From assembly GCF_038002225.1 (NCBI RefSeq), contig NZ_JBBOCA010000001.1, forward strand, positions 2,790,001-2,854,000: a DNA stretch of 64,000 bases, read 5' to 3'. The translations under genes were made by a program, and so were the position numbers. Shown in pieces: positions 25,419 through 33,072 of the stretch. The stretch's first letter is position 1. The number at the start of each line of letters is the position of its first letter. The notes beneath the pieces were generated by a model. The model made no database searches. It was not told the origin of the DNA and saw only the letters and a list, made by a program, of their open reading frames with translations. Source of the stretch: Paenibacillus sp. FSL R7-0204. GTDB lineage: Bacteria > Bacillota > Bacilli > Paenibacillales > Paenibacillaceae.

Positions 25419-25436
25419 GAATAATTCTGTAAAAGA

Positions 25437-25468
25437 AACCGACCCAGCGATTGCTTGGTCGGTTTTGT
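25437..25468 (+). terminator. Terminator after the reductase gene
   Basis: AAACCGACC (25437-25445) pairs with GGTCGGTTT (25457-25465), followed by TG. It could also serve the leftward gene ending at 25498. Confidence 0.8.
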
Positions 25469-25497
25469 TATAAATATAAGCTTATCCTTCATATATA

Positions 25498-25869
25498 TTA
25501 GTTAACGGACGAGTTGCCTAGGCTGCTCAGGTAAGCATCGGCTTCTTGATATGTAGGGTAATGCACGGCGAATTTGCCGAACAGCCGTTTCATTTGCATT
25601 TTCCAGACCGGAGAATCTGCAACGTATACCCAGCCGCCTACCCCTGCTTCTATCGCGCGGTCACCGGTGGGAGCGAGCATTGCGGCTACTTCAGGGGAGA
25701 GCACGGTTGGGGAACCCGTCACATCGGTGACTCCGGTGAAGCCCGGCTTCAGCTGCTTCAGTGCATTTTCGAAATCGGCTATGTATGCGGGTACGTCACT
25801 CTCAGTCAACCCGTAGGCCCTAACGATCACCTGGTTTTTTGCAACATTGACTTCCATTGTGTAAGACAT
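25498..25869 (-). CDS. Uncharacterised 123-residue protein, possibly STAS-like fold
   Basis: The sequence shows alternating strands and helices (NQVIVRAYGLTESDVPAYI, GFTGVTDVTGSPTVLSPEV, GGWVYVADSPVWKMQMKRLF) reminiscent of SpoIIAA/STAS-like single-domain proteins, but I see no conserved Ser/Thr phosphorylation motif. GGAGGA touches an ATG at 25875, so the ATG at 25869 with correct spacing is the likelier start. It is monocistronic and convergent with the reductase operon. The function is unknown. Confidence 0.7.
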   Translation of the reverse strand: MSYTMEVNVAKNQVIVRAYGLTESDVPAYIADFENALKQLKPGFTGVTDVTGSPTVLSPEVAAMLAPTGDRAIEAGVGGWVYVADSPVWKMQMKRLFGKFAVHYPTYQEADAYLSSLGNSSVN

Positions 25870-26059
25870 GAACATTCCTCCAGTTGTGGTATTAACTTTA
25901 CATTAGATTATATCGGATAAGATTGGGGTCTATTTGAGAGAATAAGGAAAACGGATCAGAACGGTTCTCATTTATGGGAATTAACCCCATATATTAAGGG
26001 GATACGGAGGATTTTACGATTCTGATCCAAAGAATTTACACAAACAATTGTTATTATGA

Positions 26060-26082
26060 AACACAAATTGTTGTCTTGTGTT
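26060..26082. promoter_or_regulatory. Inverted repeat upstream of the XRE regulator gene
   Basis: AACACAA (26060-26066) and TTGTGTT (26076-26082) form a perfect 7-bp dyad with nine bases between, just before a TATGAT -10-like box (26082-26087). ACAATTGT at about 26044 adds another palindrome. The position suits an operator for autoregulation by the downstream HTH protein. Confidence 0.5.
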
Positions 26083-26106
26083 ATGATATAGGTAGAGGTG
26101 GCTCTT

Positions 26107-26766
26107 ATGAACGATTTCGATAATTACCCCGATGAGCTGGGGAATTTCATCCGGCACTTCAGGAAGGCCCGCGGGTTAACGCTCAGGGGGCTGGAAGAGA
26201 AGAGCGGCATCAGCTATTCACAGCTCAGCAAGATTGAACGGGGAGAGAGTATCCCGCTTAAGGATAACCTGGATAAGATCATTGAAGCACTCGGAGGGGA
26301 TCTCAAGAACCGGATGTATCATTTGGCCGACTATATGCCTGATATTGAGTACATCAAGACGCTGAAGCAGGGCTACAAGCTGCCTAAGCATAATCAGTCC
26401 CAGGACTACATTTACGAGACGGCGTTCAACAAGCTGAAGGAATTCCGGGCGAAGGAAGACAAAGAAACGTCATATGTTTCCTTTGATTCTGACGAGGTCA
26501 TCGTATATGAGACGGAATATGGGGCAGGAATGGTTATAGAGAAGATCGAGAAGTACAACCTGACCGATGTGCTGAACGATATATTCGAGGGAAGTCTGGA
26601 CAGCCTCCGCAGGCAACCCCGTCAGGGACGCCAGGCTTTCTTATTCGGAGAATGGCTGCGTGAAGGCATCTATGAGCTGAAGGAAGAGGAACAGGACCAG
26701 GTGATTCAGGCCTTGAAGGAATTCACCCAGTTCAAAGTGCAGCAGATTAAGGGCGTGTATAAGTAA
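26107..26766 (+). CDS. XRE-family transcriptional regulator
   Basis: 219 residues. The N-terminal lambda-repressor-like HTH (LGNFIRHFRKARGLTLRGLE, SGISYSQLSKIERGES) spans about residues 8-65. The C-terminal part is charged and helical (FGEWLREGIYELKEEEQD) without a known sensor domain. GAGGTGG precedes ATG 26107 (GTG 26098 in the same frame is less likely). The inverted repeat upstream suggests it controls itself. The target gene may be the small protein at 26886. Confidence 0.82.
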   Translation: MNDFDNYPDELGNFIRHFRKARGLTLRGLEEKSGISYSQLSKIERGESIPLKDNLDKIIEALGGDLKNRMYHLADYMPDIEYIKTLKQGYKLPKHNQSQDYIYETAFNKLKEFRAKEDKETSYVSFDSDEVIVYETEYGAGMVIEKIEKYNLTDVLNDIFEGSLDSLRRQPRQGRQAFLFGEWLREGIYELKEEEQDQVIQALKEFTQFKVQQIKGVYK

Positions 26767-26885
26767 TGAAGTGCCCGGCTTAGCGTGCTTGCAAAATGAA
26801 TAATGTTGCCCTTATTTGCAGCCATCTATTCATCTTGATCCATAAACAAACTACAAATGGTTAGACAGAAAAGGGGATAAGAAAC

Positions 26886-27194
26886 ATGAGAATCAATATG
26901 AAGTTCACCAGCAAAGGGAAAGCGGCCATCGAGAATTTCAACAACGAAGAGCTGTTGGAGATTTTTGCAAGATACATCAAGACACTGACCAAAAAATACG
27001 ATATTGAAGTAGATGTGCCGCTTGAAGTAAATCAGAATATCGTTGCCGATGGAACCGTCATTGCTATGGCCCAGAACGTCAAATGTGATGCCGAAACCTT
27101 CTTCAAGGAGTTGGGACGCGATATCAAGGTTCCCCTCAAGAAGCGGCTTGGCGGGAAGCTGGAGAATGTGTTCAAGACCGAAATTATCGAGTAG
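26886..27194 (+). CDS. Hypothetical small protein
   Basis: 102 residues from ATG 26886 after AAGGGGAT. Soluble, mixed alpha/beta (NEELLEIFARYIKTLTKKYDI, VPLEVNQNIVADGTVIAMAQ, TFFKELGRDIKVPLKKRLGG). No family is recognised. The 119-bp gap before it contains a loose TTGCA/TGCAG-type pair but no clear promoter. Confidence 0.65.
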   Translation: MRINMKFTSKGKAAIENFNNEELLEIFARYIKTLTKKYDIEVDVPLEVNQNIVADGTVIAMAQNVKCDAETFFKELGRDIKVPLKKRLGGKLENVFKTEIIE

Positions 27195-27215
27195 ACCAAA
27201 GTTTGTTTACACACC

Positions 27216-27253
27216 AAAAACCATCCCCGCATATTGTGGAGGATGGTTTTTTT
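27216..27253 (+). terminator. Terminator after the 26886 gene
   Basis: AAAAACCATCC (27216-27226) pairs with GGATGGTTTTT (27241-27251), with a T run to 27253. It may also end the leftward Sda-like transcript. Confidence 0.85.
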
Positions 27254-27295
27254 GCATCTGTGGAGGTATACCATATGGGTGGAGAGCTTCGCATT

Positions 27296-27469
27296 CTAAT
27301 GATGTTGGGTACCTGAAAGATTCCGCGTGGTGAGAACGTTCCTGATAATCTGGATAAAATCCGGTGAAGCCTTGGCTTCCAGCGCCAATTCGTAGATGTT
27401 CATTAATTGTTCGTCAGACAATAGCTCAAGTGATGAGGGGCGCGGAGAAGGATGAAAGTAAGTATCCAT
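27296..27469 (-). CDS. sda: Sda-like sporulation checkpoint peptide
   Basis: 57 residues starting at ATG (complement of 27467-27469), preceded by GGAGGAATACA. The core LSDEQLMNIYELALEAKASP then DFIQIIRNVL matches the Sda pattern (LSDE.LL..Y..A....L..DFI.L). Sda forms a helical hairpin that inhibits the sporulation kinase KinA when DNA replication is disturbed. This copy has a 15-residue N-terminal extension and a C-terminal tail compared with the 46-residue B. subtilis protein. No DnaA box was seen upstream, unlike in B. subtilis. It is too short for routine ORF calling. Confidence 0.75.
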   Translation of the reverse strand: MDTYFHPSPRPSSLELLSDEQLMNIYELALEAKASPDFIQIIRNVLTTRNLSGTQHH

Positions 27470-27657
27470 TGTATTCCTCCATCATGGTTGAGAGTAGTGG
27501 AAAAGATAATTAAGATATTAATGAAACGCTTCTATGTAAATGGTACCATCTGGAATATAATCCGTCTGCTGTCATTCGCCCTCTGAATTTTACTTTACAT
27601 AAGTTGGATAATATGTGATAATGATTGAATTTGTTTTTCTTAGCCTGTCATGACTAC

Positions 27658-27695
27658 AAAAAAGCAGCGCCCCCTTTGAAAAGGGAATCGCTGCT
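27658..27695 (-). terminator. Terminator of the agr-like operon
   Basis: On the minus strand AGCAGCG pairs with CGCTGCT (27689-27695 with 27663-27669), followed by six T's (complement of 27658-27663). It ends the leftward LytTR gene 12 bp after its stop. Confidence 0.85.
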
Positions 27696-27706
27696 CTCTT
27701 TACATT

Positions 27707-28042
27707 CTATGACTGTGGTCCGTTCTTAAGCGAAGCCAGAAATCTGCGGATACGTGGTTCCTTGGATTCAGATACCGTTGCAAATTGTTCCCCTTGATTG
27801 AACAGAACAATCTTCCGTTCCGGATCATAACCGTCAATATTGCCAATGTTGACTACATTGCTGCGGTCAAGACGTTCAAAGCCCATTTCTCCGTAAGCTG
27901 CATACAAATCGGAAAGGGTGGTAGGGAGAACAAATTCGCCTTCTTTCGTATGGACGAATATTGTATTCTTGTAATTAGAGAAATACAATATCTCCTCCTC
28001 CCGGATACTGCGGGAAGAGCCGTCGTTTTGTAAGACACGCAT
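27707..28042 (-). CDS. Stand-alone LytTR DNA-binding regulator
   Basis: 111 residues consisting only of a LytTR domain: EEEILYFSNYKNTIFVHTKE, then LSDLYAAYGEMGFERLDRSN and a C-terminal KIVLFNQGEQFATVSESK. LytTR domains of the AgrA type bind direct repeats and activate quorum-sensing operons. Here no receiver domain precedes it, so it cannot be controlled by phosphorylation in the usual way. GGGGAGTAC precedes its ATG at 28042. It is the last gene of the agr-like operon, directly after agrD. Confidence 0.88.
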   Translation of the reverse strand: MRVLQNDGSSRSIREEEILYFSNYKNTIFVHTKEGEFVLPTTLSDLYAAYGEMGFERLDRSNVVNIGNIDGYDPERKIVLFNQGEQFATVSESKEPRIRRFLASLKNGPQS

Positions 28043-28063
28043 GTACTCCCCATCCTTGTGTAA

Positions 28064-28183
28064 TTACTTGCGTAATTCTTTTGGTGCTTCCGGGCTGTGA
28101 ATCCAAATTTTAAGTATTTTCGTAAAGAACAGTGCTGATGAAGTCAAAATTACGGATGAATAGCGTGCAAAGTTCTTTTTCAC
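28064..28183 (-). CDS. agrD: AgrD-like autoinducer pro-peptide
   Basis: 39 residues: a basic amphipathic leader (MKKNFARYSSVILTSSALFF), a short core (TKILKIWIHS) and the acidic recognition tail PEAPKELRK, the hallmark of AgrD (compare PEVPKEL). The GTG start overlaps the agrB stop as GTGA, and AAGGAG lies upstream, so it is translationally coupled. No Cys is present. The only Ser near the tail is directly before PEAPKEL, not at the ring-forming position of known peptides, so the mature product may be linear or cyclised differently. Confidence 0.82.
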   Translation of the reverse strand: MKKNFARYSSVILTSSALFFTKILKIWIHSPEAPKELRK

Positions 28184-28707
28184 TTGACTGTCTCCTTTTT
28201 GGGCAATGAAATTATTGTTAAGGACTGAGCGAAGAAAGCGAGTCCTAGAACATGGGATTGAATAAAAAGATTAGAACTAACCATTAACACTGATAATACT
28301 TTTAATAATGGATAATAGCGTAAAGGAACATGCACATTGGCATCAGGGTTAGGCGCGAATATCACAATTATAATCAAAGAGAACATATTAATAAGTATAA
28401 AGTGTTGTTCAGATAGGAATGTAATATGGGGCAAAGAAGAACATAAAATGATGGAGATAATATTACAAGCTGTTGCAGATTTTAGATGCTTACCACCAGA
28501 TATAAATCTAAGAATAGCGAAACCAAATAGGGCAATGGCAGTTGTTGCAATACTTCCAGTTGACCACCCAATGAAAAAAGATATGAATATAATAAGCAGG
28601 GAGTTAAGTATTATACTGAGAGAATATTGCATGATCTCAATGGAACTGGTTTCCTGCGGATTGGCTCGTTTTATCATAGAGGCAAGCTTAAAACATAGTG
28701 TATTCAT
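28180..28707 (-). CDS. agrB: AgrB-like peptidase for autoinducer processing
   Basis: 175 residues, polytopic membrane protein. The AgrB active-site region reads RFISGGKHLKSATAC, with the catalytic His and Cys eight positions apart as in S. aureus AgrB. Several TM helices follow (ISIILCSSLPHITFL, LINMFSLIIIVIFA). It would cut the AgrD tail and help form and export the signal. The start overlaps the end of the upstream membrane gene by about 20 bp (ATG 28707; GTG 28713 also possible). Its stop overlaps agrD. Confidence 0.92.
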   Translation of the reverse strand: MNTLCFKLASMIKRANPQETSSIEIMQYSLSIILNSLLIIFISFFIGWSTGSIATTAIALFGFAILRFISGGKHLKSATACNIISIILCSSLPHITFLSEQHFILINMFSLIIIVIFAPNPDANVHVPLRYYPLLKVLSVLMVSSNLFIQSHVLGLAFFAQSLTIISLPKKETVK

Positions 28708-29353
28708 GCCCACTTCTATCCTTTTTATAAGATAAATAAATATAACAAAACATTAGTGCAAAATATAGTAAGGGTAGAGTGATGAAGTATCCTGAGTTGA
28801 AAAAATGCATTATAGAAATTACAACCGCGGCTGTTGGGAGATTCAGAATAAACAACAATTTTTCGCGCTTGCTAATTTTAATAGAGCCATTAGGTTTATC
28901 TGACACGTAGTCGAAGCCTTTGCGCTTATAACCAATATAATATCCGATGAAGATAGCTGTGGAAGCCGTTAAAAGCTGCAAAAAGTAAGTGGTTAAGTCC
29001 AATCCAAGAAAGGTTTTTTCTGATAATACACCAACTTTGTTAAAGAAGAGTGCATAAAGCAATTGGATGAATGTGTAGGCTTGGTATGTCATACCAGTTA
29101 ATATTGCTGAGTAAAATATATGTATTCTAAAAAGCAACCAAAAGAAACATAGAATTAAGCAATACTGTAAGATAATATCAACTTCTAATTTTGAATAATT
29201 TATTCGAACGACATATGAGAAGAATGAAAGGATAAATCCAGCAAATAACATCTCTTTTGGATAAATATCAATCTTAAAAGCTTTGAAAGCTAAATAAAAC
29301 ATAGCGTATGCTTCCAGAATGGAAAATACCATATAAAGCACAAAATCCAGCAT
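28688..29353 (-). CDS. Kinase-less AgrC-like membrane protein
   Basis: 221 residues with about six TM helices (FVLYMVFSILEAYAMFYLAF, MLFAGFILSFFSYVV, FYSAILTGMTYQAYTFIQLL, FLQLLTASTAIFIGYYIGY, LLFILNLPTAAVVISIM and others). It ends with a short basic tail (YKKDRSGHEY). Size and topology resemble the sensor half of AgrC, but no HisKA or HATPase segment follows and the frame ends in the agrB start. It is the first gene of the operon; GGGAG precedes ATG 29353. It could be a signal receptor, a transporter or an immunity factor. The family assignment is by topology and context. Confidence 0.65.
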   Translation of the reverse strand: MLDFVLYMVFSILEAYAMFYLAFKAFKIDIYPKEMLFAGFILSFFSYVVRINYSKLEVDIILQYCLILCFFWLLFRIHIFYSAILTGMTYQAYTFIQLLYALFFNKVGVLSEKTFLGLDLTTYFLQLLTASTAIFIGYYIGYKRKGFDYVSDKPNGSIKISKREKLLFILNLPTAAVVISIMHFFNSGYFITLPLLYFALMFCYIYLSYKKDRSGHEYTMF

Positions 29354-29490
29354 GCTTACACTCCCGGGAAATAGATTAACAAATCTGTAATCCTGGTGAT
29401 ATTATACATAATAGGCTAAGATACAACAACAGGTTTTGACACAATCCGGCAAATATTTCTTAAAAATTGGTTTGGAGAGGGGTTTTTACC

Positions 29491-30009
29491 ATGAATCAGC
29501 GTCCTGCGCAAGGAGAGTATACCGAATTTCAGTCCAGATATATTACACTGGTGCCGCCGGAAGGAGCACTGAGCGTTATTCTAAGAGAGCAGACTCAGGA
29601 GGTGCTGGCTCTGCTTGGCGGGCTGACAGAGGAGCAAGGGGCCTACCGCTATGCCCCCGGGAAGTGGAGTATCAAGGAAATGCTAGGGCATCTGACGGAT
29701 AATGACCGCATTATGTCTTACCGCTTGCTTTGTTTTGCGAGGGGAGAACAGGCGCCGCTGCCGGGCTATGAGGAGAATGATTATGCGGCTGCCGGGGCGT
29801 TCGACCGCTTCACGCTGCAAGAGATGATTGCGCACTACCGGATCGTCCGCGAGTCCACCTTGGCGCTGGTAGACAGTCTGGTGGATAATGATTATACCCG
29901 TACAGGCAGCTCCAATGGCATTGCGATGTCGGTTAGAGCGCAGATTGCTCTGATCATTGGACATGAGCGGCATCATCTGCGGATTCTTCGTGAACGTTAT
30001 TTGAACTAA
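29491..30009 (+). CDS. DinB-superfamily metal-dependent protein (YfiT-like)
   Basis: 172 residues forming the four-helix DinB/YfiT fold. Putative metal-binding His occur in KEMLGHLTDNDRIM and in LIIGHERHHLRIL. Members include bacillithiol S-transferase-like enzymes and putative hydrolases. GGAGAGGGG precedes ATG 29491. It is probably co-transcribed with the small gene at 30025. The substrate is not known. Confidence 0.85.
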   Translation: MNQRPAQGEYTEFQSRYITLVPPEGALSVILREQTQEVLALLGGLTEEQGAYRYAPGKWSIKEMLGHLTDNDRIMSYRLLCFARGEQAPLPGYEENDYAAAGAFDRFTLQEMIAHYRIVRESTLALVDSLVDNDYTRTGSSNGIAMSVRAQIALIIGHERHHLRILRERYLN

Positions 30010-30024
30010 AGGGAGGTAACGCGC

Positions 30025-30279
30025 GTGGGCTTACTTAGAGGCATCTGGCATGTCTTCATCCCGAGGGAGCGCACGTTAATATACACCACGTTCGATCAGG
30101 GACAATATCTCCGGGTCAAAAGCCGCCTTGCAGCAGCAGGCATCCCGCACCGTTCCCGGATTAATGGCGGAATGAGAGAGACCACACGGCGTGCTAACTT
30201 CGGCGGGAAGGCTACGATCCAGCATGATCTGTTCGTCCGCAAGGAGGATGAGCACAGGGCGCTTCAAGCGGTTCAATAG
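30025..30279 (+). CDS. Small conserved-type protein (DUF2007-like)
   Basis: 84 residues from GTG 30025 (GGGAGGT upstream). The sequence LIYTTFDQGQYLRVKSRLAA then GIPHRSRING, ending DLFVRKEDEHRALQAVQ, looks like the small ferredoxin-like DUF2007 signal-transducing domain (a strand-helix-strand with an ..EDEHRA.. helix). Function unknown. It lies 15 bp after the DinB gene, so they form one operon. Confidence 0.6.
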   Translation: MGLLRGIWHVFIPRERTLIYTTFDQGQYLRVKSRLAAAGIPHRSRINGGMRETTRRANFGGKATIQHDLFVRKEDEHRALQAVQ

Positions 30280-30290
30280 ACTGGAACACA

Positions 30291-30332
30291 AAAAAACGCA
30301 TTCTGGCCTGTTGAGGGCTGGAGTGCGTTTTA
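30291..30332. terminator. Bidirectional terminator between the 30025 gene and tdk
   Basis: AAAAACGCATTC pairs with GGAGTGCGTTTT (one mismatch region in the middle) with A/T runs on both sides, between convergent genes. Confidence 0.75.
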
Positions 30333-30352
30333 ATGTTCTGTTTTAGGGTATT

Positions 30353-30928
30353 TTACAATGGAGGATTCTTGTGGCATTTACGGCAGACCGGGTAATAGGC
30401 TTCATTGCCGCCGATCTGGATCTGTTTGCCGCTGTATACCGGCTTGCCGTTCTCGACCCGCAGCGCCATGGTGGCTTTCCGTGCGCAGAACCAGCAGATG
30501 GTCTTCATTTCTTCGATCTTGTCGGCGTAGATCAGCATATATTTGCTGCCTTCGAACAGATTGTTCTGGAAATCATTTTTGAGGCCGAAGGCCATCACCG
30601 GAATGTCAAGCTCATCCACAATACGCACCAGCTGCAGGATGCAGTCCTTGCTCAGGAACTGGCACTCGTCTATCAGTACACAGTGCGGCTTCGGCAGACT
30701 GCTGCTGACAATGCTGTAGATATCGGTCTGCTCGTCGATAGGAATGGCCTGCTTGCGCAGTCCGATCCGGGAGGAGATGTATCCCACTTCATCCCGGTTA
30801 TCAATGGAAGGTGTGAAGAGGAGCACCGACTTGCCCTGCTCTTCATAATTATGTGCAACCTTGAGAATCTCAATGGATTTGCCGCTGTTCATAGCTCCAT
30901 ACCTGAAAAATAATTGTGCCACGTCCAT
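30353..30928 (-). CDS. tdk: Thymidine kinase
   Basis: Type II thymidine kinase phosphorylating thymidine to dTMP in salvage. 191 residues. P-loop GAMNSGKS at the N-terminus, Walker-B-like [10 protein letters not shown] with the catalytic Glu, the lasso region [17 protein letters not shown], and structural zinc Cys pairs (CWFC and CRKC). AAAGGAT precedes its ATG. It is monocistronic. The product would supply dTMP from thymidine, complementing the nucleoside phosphorylases at 50-53 kb. Confidence 0.95.
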   Translation of the reverse strand: MDVAQLFFRYGAMNSGKSIEILKVAHNYEEQGKSVLLFTPSIDNRDEVGYISSRIGLRKQAIPIDEQTDIYSIVSSSLPKPHCVLIDECQFLSKDCILQLVRIVDELDIPVMAFGLKNDFQNNLFEGSKYMLIYADKIEEMKTICWFCARKATMALRVENGKPVYSGKQIQIGGNEAYYPVCRKCHKNPPL

Positions 30929-31080
30929 CTATCCTTTCACTGTTGAGCTAATCTGCAACACGACCCAAAAATCGACCTTTCTAGAGTATCATACTCGGGG
31001 CCGGAGTAGCCAGTGCAAACATTGCTTCCGCCCGGGATGTGCTATAATGAACGCAATTGTGTCCTCAGCAGGAGAATATA

Positions 31081-31314
31081 GTGAACAGAAGGGAAGTTAG
31101 TCAGGTGACAGAGAAATTGGAGCAATATAAGGAACGGATTAATGCGCTGCGGGAGAAGGGGGAGCTTATCCCAGGTACGGAGAATTTACTGGAAGACATG
31201 CTGGCCGAGCTCACTGAGCTGAACCGCAGCAACAAGGCACTGCGCCGGGTCATTTTGAAGTCGGGACAAGGCTCTGCCATGTCTACCCGCCTGCGGGATG
31301 CGCTCTACGAATAA
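31081..31314 (+). CDS. Small coiled-coil protein before the ABC exporter
   Basis: 77 residues, strongly helical and charged (EKLEQYKERINALREKGELI, LLEDMLAELTELNRSNKALR). The starts GTG 31081 (GGAG eight bases upstream) and GTG 31105 are both possible. A TATAAT at 31043-31048 with TTGCTT upstream (15-bp spacing) is a candidate promoter. It ends 18 bp before the exporter genes and may be in the same transcript. No family is recognised. Confidence 0.6.
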   Translation: MNRREVSQVTEKLEQYKERINALREKGELIPGTENLLEDMLAELTELNRSNKALRRVILKSGQGSAMSTRLRDALYE

Positions 31315-31332
31315 GCAAATGGGGTATCTTCG

Positions 31333-33072
31333 ATGAAGCTAATGTTGACTTTTCTTAAAAAATACCGTGTCGCCGCCATTGCCGCGCTGGTCATGATGCT
31401 GATTGAACTGGCCGTGGAGCTGTCGCAGCCGCTGCTGATCTCCAAAATCATTGATGACGGTATCCGGCAACAGGACACGGCTGTCGTCTGGCTGTGGGGC
31501 GGTGTGCTGGTAGGGAGTGCCGCTGTGGCATTTGTGGCGGGAATACTCAGCTCCTTTTTTGCGTCGCATGCCAGTCAGGGGTTCGCGTTCGACCTGCGTG
31601 ACAAGCTGTATGAAAAGGTACAGTCGTTTTCTTACGATATTTTTAGCCGCTTCCCTACCTCATCCCTAATCACCCGCCTTACCGGGGATGTAACACAAAT
31701 TCAGGATACGATATTCATGGGGCTGCGGTTCATGACCCGTATTCCGCTGGTTGTGATCGGAAGCGTGATTATGGCGCTTGTTGTACATATCAAGCTGGGG
31801 CTGCTGCTGACCGTGACCCTGCCGTTTTTGGTGATTTTCATGATCTGGCTGATGCGCAGAGCGTCTGAGCTGTTCCGCAATGTGCAGAGCCGGCTCGACG
31901 GCGTGAATGGTGTGATTCAGGAGAATTTGACCGGAATCCGGCTGATCCGTGTATTTGTGCGGATGGGCCATGAGATTGGACGGTTCGCAACCTTCAGCGG
32001 AGAGCTGATGAGATCGACTATTGCTGCGCTGCGGCTTACCGAGACCTCAACCCCGTTCATTATGATCATCGTCAACGCCGGGATTCTGGCCGTGTTATGG
32101 TTTGGGCGGATAGAGATCTCTACAGGAGATGCGACGCTGGGGCAGACCGTTGCTGTCATTAACTACTCGCTGCGGACGATGGGAGCGCTGTCAGCGCTAT
32201 CCTGGATTATGGTCAGCTTCTCCCGCGCACGGGCGTCCTCGGGAAGGATCGCTGAAGTGATGGCGGCAAGCGAAGGCCCAGGCGAGCTGGGCATGACTGG
32301 AGAAGGTCTTGCGTCTGCTGTTCAAGGCAAGGTTGAATTCCGGCAGGTCAGCTTCAGTTATCCCGGCAGTGACATTAAAGTGCTTGACGATATCTCCTTC
32401 ACGGTGCAGCCGGGGGAACGCGTGGCGATTATGGGCGCGACCGGCTCAGGCAAATCCTCTCTGGTCACGCTGATTCCCAGGCTGTATGAATGCGGCAGCG
32501 GGAACATCCTGGTGGACGGACAGAAGCATACGGAGATGGATATGCAGACCTTACGGGGCTCGATTGGCTATGTACCTCAGGAGGTACTGCTATTCACCGG
32601 CTCGATCCGGGAGAATATAGCCTGGGGAAATACAGCGGCGAGTCAGGCAGAGATTGAGCAGGCAGCAGCGGCAGCGCAGATTCATGACACAGTTGCCGGA
32701 CTGCCGCAGGGCTACGAGACTGCCCTTGGGCAACGCGGAGTTAATCTGTCGGGCGGGCAGAAGCAGCGTCTGAGCATTGCACGGGCGCTGGTGCGCAGAC
32801 CGGCGATCCTGATTCTGGATGACAGCACCAGTGCGCTTGATGCGGTGACGGAGGGGCTTTTGCTGGCGGAGCTGAAGAAGTTGTCCTGCACGACCTTCCT
32901 GATCACACAGAAAATCAGCTCAACGGCCTCGGCGGATCTGATTCTGCTGCTGGACGAAGGCCGGCTCATTGCGCAGGGGACCCATTCCGAACTAATGGAG
33001 GAGTCCGCGCTGTACCGCAAAATCTATCAATCGCAGACAGGGGAGGGGCAGCATGTTCAAAGCACTCATTGA
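31333..33072 (+). CDS. Heterodimeric ABC exporter, degenerate-site subunit (BmrC/YheI-like)
   Basis: 579 residues: a six-helix exporter TM domain (1-320) and an NBD with Walker A GATGSGKSS, signature LSGGQKQR and Walker B ILILDDSTSALD. The catalytic Glu is replaced by Asp and the H-loop reads LITQK (Gln instead of His). This is the pattern of the inactive half in BmrC/BmrD-type multidrug exporters. The gene overlaps the next one by 20 bp, fixing a 1:1 partner. ATG 31333 is preceded by AAATGGGG. Likely substrates are drugs or toxic peptides. Confidence 0.92.
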   Translation: MKLMLTFLKKYRVAAIAALVMMLIELAVELSQPLLISKIIDDGIRQQDTAVVWLWGGVLVGSAAVAFVAGILSSFFASHASQGFAFDLRDKLYEKVQSFSYDIFSRFPTSSLITRLTGDVTQIQDTIFMGLRFMTRIPLVVIGSVIMALVVHIKLGLLLTVTLPFLVIFMIWLMRRASELFRNVQSRLDGVNGVIQENLTGIRLIRVFVRMGHEIGRFATFSGELMRSTIAALRLTETSTPFIMIIVNAGILAVLWFGRIEISTGDATLGQTVAVINYSLRTMGALSALSWIMVSFSRARASSGRIAEVMAASEGPGELGMTGEGLASAVQGKVEFRQVSFSYPGSDIKVLDDISFTVQPGERVAIMGATGSGKSSLVTLIPRLYECGSGNILVDGQKHTEMDMQTLRGSIGYVPQEVLLFTGSIRENIAWGNTAASQAEIEQAAAAAQIHDTVAGLPQGYETALGQRGVNLSGGQKQRLSIARALVRRPAILILDDSTSALDAVTEGLLLAELKKLSCTTFLITQKISSTASADLILLLDEGRLIAQGTHSELMEESALYRKIYQSQTGEGQHVQSTH

